Origin: Melioribacteraceae bacterium
GTDB lineage: Bacteria > Bacteroidota > Ignavibacteria > Ignavibacteriales > Melioribacteraceae
Direction: 5' to 3'
Assembly (NCBI GenBank): GCA_026987055.1
Contig: JALSNL010000444.1
Location: 1 to 6,334 of the forward strand
Length of the DNA: 6,334 bases
The notes below the pieces were generated by a model. The model was not told the origin of the DNA. It was given only the letters and a program-made list of their open reading frames with translations, and did no database searches. The position numbers and the translations under genes were made by a program. Below are positions 5,648 to 6,334 of this stretch, in pieces; the first letter of the stretch is position 1; the number at the start of each line of letters is the position of its first letter.

Positions 5648-6334
5648 ATGAAAAAAACATTAATAGCACTCTTTGTATCGCTTATCTTAATATCTTGCAG
5701 TAATAATAAAAACAATGATAGCAATTCCGCTAATTCGGTAAGTATTTCCGGAGCCGGTGCAACATTCCCCTTACCGTTTTATAATTTGGCAATTAAAAAT
5801 TATGTAAAAAAACATGGTGTTTTGGTTACTTACGGCGGTATTGGTTCCGGCGGAGGTATAAGAAGTTTAAAGGATAGAGTTGTTGATTTTGGAGCTACGG
5901 ATGCATTTTTAAGTGAAGAAAAAGAAAAAGCTATGCCTGCTGAAATAATTCACATTCCAACTTGTATTGGTGCTGTAGTAATTGCATACAATATTCCGGG
6001 AATAGAAAACTTAAAACTTTCAAATAAAAATTTGGAAGATATTTTTATGGGTAAAATAAAAAATTGGAATGATGCAGAACTAAAAGCATCAAACCCCGGT
6101 ATTAACTTACCCGATAAAAATATTACGGTTGTTCACCGTTCCGATGGTAGTGGTACTACATTTATCTTTAGTGATTATATGAGTAAAATAAGTAAGGAAT
6201 GGAAAGAAAAAGTTGGACGAGGTAAATCCCTGAAATGGCCTGTTGGTATTGGTGCAAAAGGCAATCCCGGTGTTGCAGGTACAATTAAACAAAATATCGG
6301 TTCAATTGGTTACGTTGGTTCCGAATTTGCTTTT
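5648..6334 (+). CDS. pstS: Phosphate ABC transporter substrate-binding protein PstS, 3' end beyond the window
   Basis: The first 229 codons are present and the frame is open to the last base; roughly 100 residues are probably missing. It is a lipoprotein: short charged start, hydrophobic core, lipobox LISC with Cys17, then a Ser/Asn-rich linker (18-30). The phosphate site of classical PstS is complete as far as it can be seen: GAGATFP (T39, F40), GSGGGI (S67), DFGATDA (D85) and HRSDGSGTT (R164, S168, G169, T170), matching E. coli T10/F11, S38, D56, R135 and S139-T141. FMGKIKNWND (133-142) and the closing IGSIGYVGSEFAF are also typical. It delivers inorganic phosphate to the PstCAB importer, whose genes would be expected just downstream. 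The ATG follows AAGGA (5632-5636) by 11 bases. The Pho-box-like run upstream suggests induction by low phosphate. It is the second PstS-type gene in a row, and far closer to the classical family than the first. Confidence 0.95.
   Translation, partial: MKKTLIALFVSLILISCSNNKNNDSNSANSVSISGAGATFPLPFYNLAIKNYVKKHGVLVTYGGIGSGGGIRSLKDRVVDFGATDAFLSEEKEKAMPAEIIHIPTCIGAVVIAYNIPGIENLKLSNKNLEDIFMGKIKNWNDAELKASNPGINLPDKNITVVHRSDGSGTTFIFSDYMSKISKEWKEKVGRGKSLKWPVGIGAKGNPGVAGTIKQNIGSIGYVGSEFAF

Noticed and set aside
6107..6292. 61-codon minus-strand frame inside pstS
   Set aside because: Shadow of the conserved phosphate-binding loop region of pstS.
1..6334. Mobile elements, CRISPR arrays, tRNA or rRNA genes, defence genes
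   Set aside because: No transposase or integrase motifs, no regular long repeats and no RNA-gene structures were seen on either strand.

Overview
The window is an ordinary-looking stretch of a very AT-rich (about 30% GC by eye) bacterial chromosome. It carries seven genes, two of them cut by the window ends. Several features point to the Bacteroidota/Chlorobiota/Ignavibacteriota side of the tree: the base composition, a TTTG / TAnnTTTG-like promoter, two lipoproteins with short leaders, AAGGA-type ribosome binding sites, and secreted M28 peptidases of the PA-insert type. This placement is an inference, because no rRNA or other phylogenetic marker is present. No mobile element, CRISPR array, tRNA or rRNA was seen.

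Layout. Positions 1-1157 (+) hold the tail of a membrane glycosyltransferase of the ceramide-glucosyltransferase/HpnI type, followed 20 bases later by an LpxH-like metallophosphoesterase that starts with GTG. The pair suggests glycolipid or lipid-sugar metabolism. After a 133-base convergent gap, positions 1291-2902 (-) hold a family 1 glycoside hydrolase and, upstream of it on the same strand, a small multidrug resistance (SMR) membrane protein. Positions 2903-3081 are a divergent control region. Positions 3082-5535 (+) hold a secreted M28 zinc peptidase and, 3 bases after its stop, a small PstS-type solute-binding lipoprotein, so these two are almost certainly one transcript. After a 112-base gap, positions 5648-6334 (+) hold the first 229 codons of a classical PstS phosphate-binding lipoprotein; the rest lies beyond the window, where pstC, pstA and pstB would be expected.

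The most interesting signal is regulatory. In front of pstS there is a run of four CTTAA/CTGTAA units on a 10-11 base period (5551-5593), which looks like a PhoB-type Pho box. A related pair of CTTAATAA units, also 11 bases apart, lies on the minus strand of the divergent region (2988-3009), 11 bases before a CATAAT -10-like hexamer facing the SMR gene. If both sites are real, the right half of the window, and possibly the SMR-GH1 pair, would respond to phosphate starvation. I do not see an undescribed system that the sequence firmly supports. The least explained parts are the linkage of peptidase and solute-binding protein and the atypical sequence of the first PstS-like protein.
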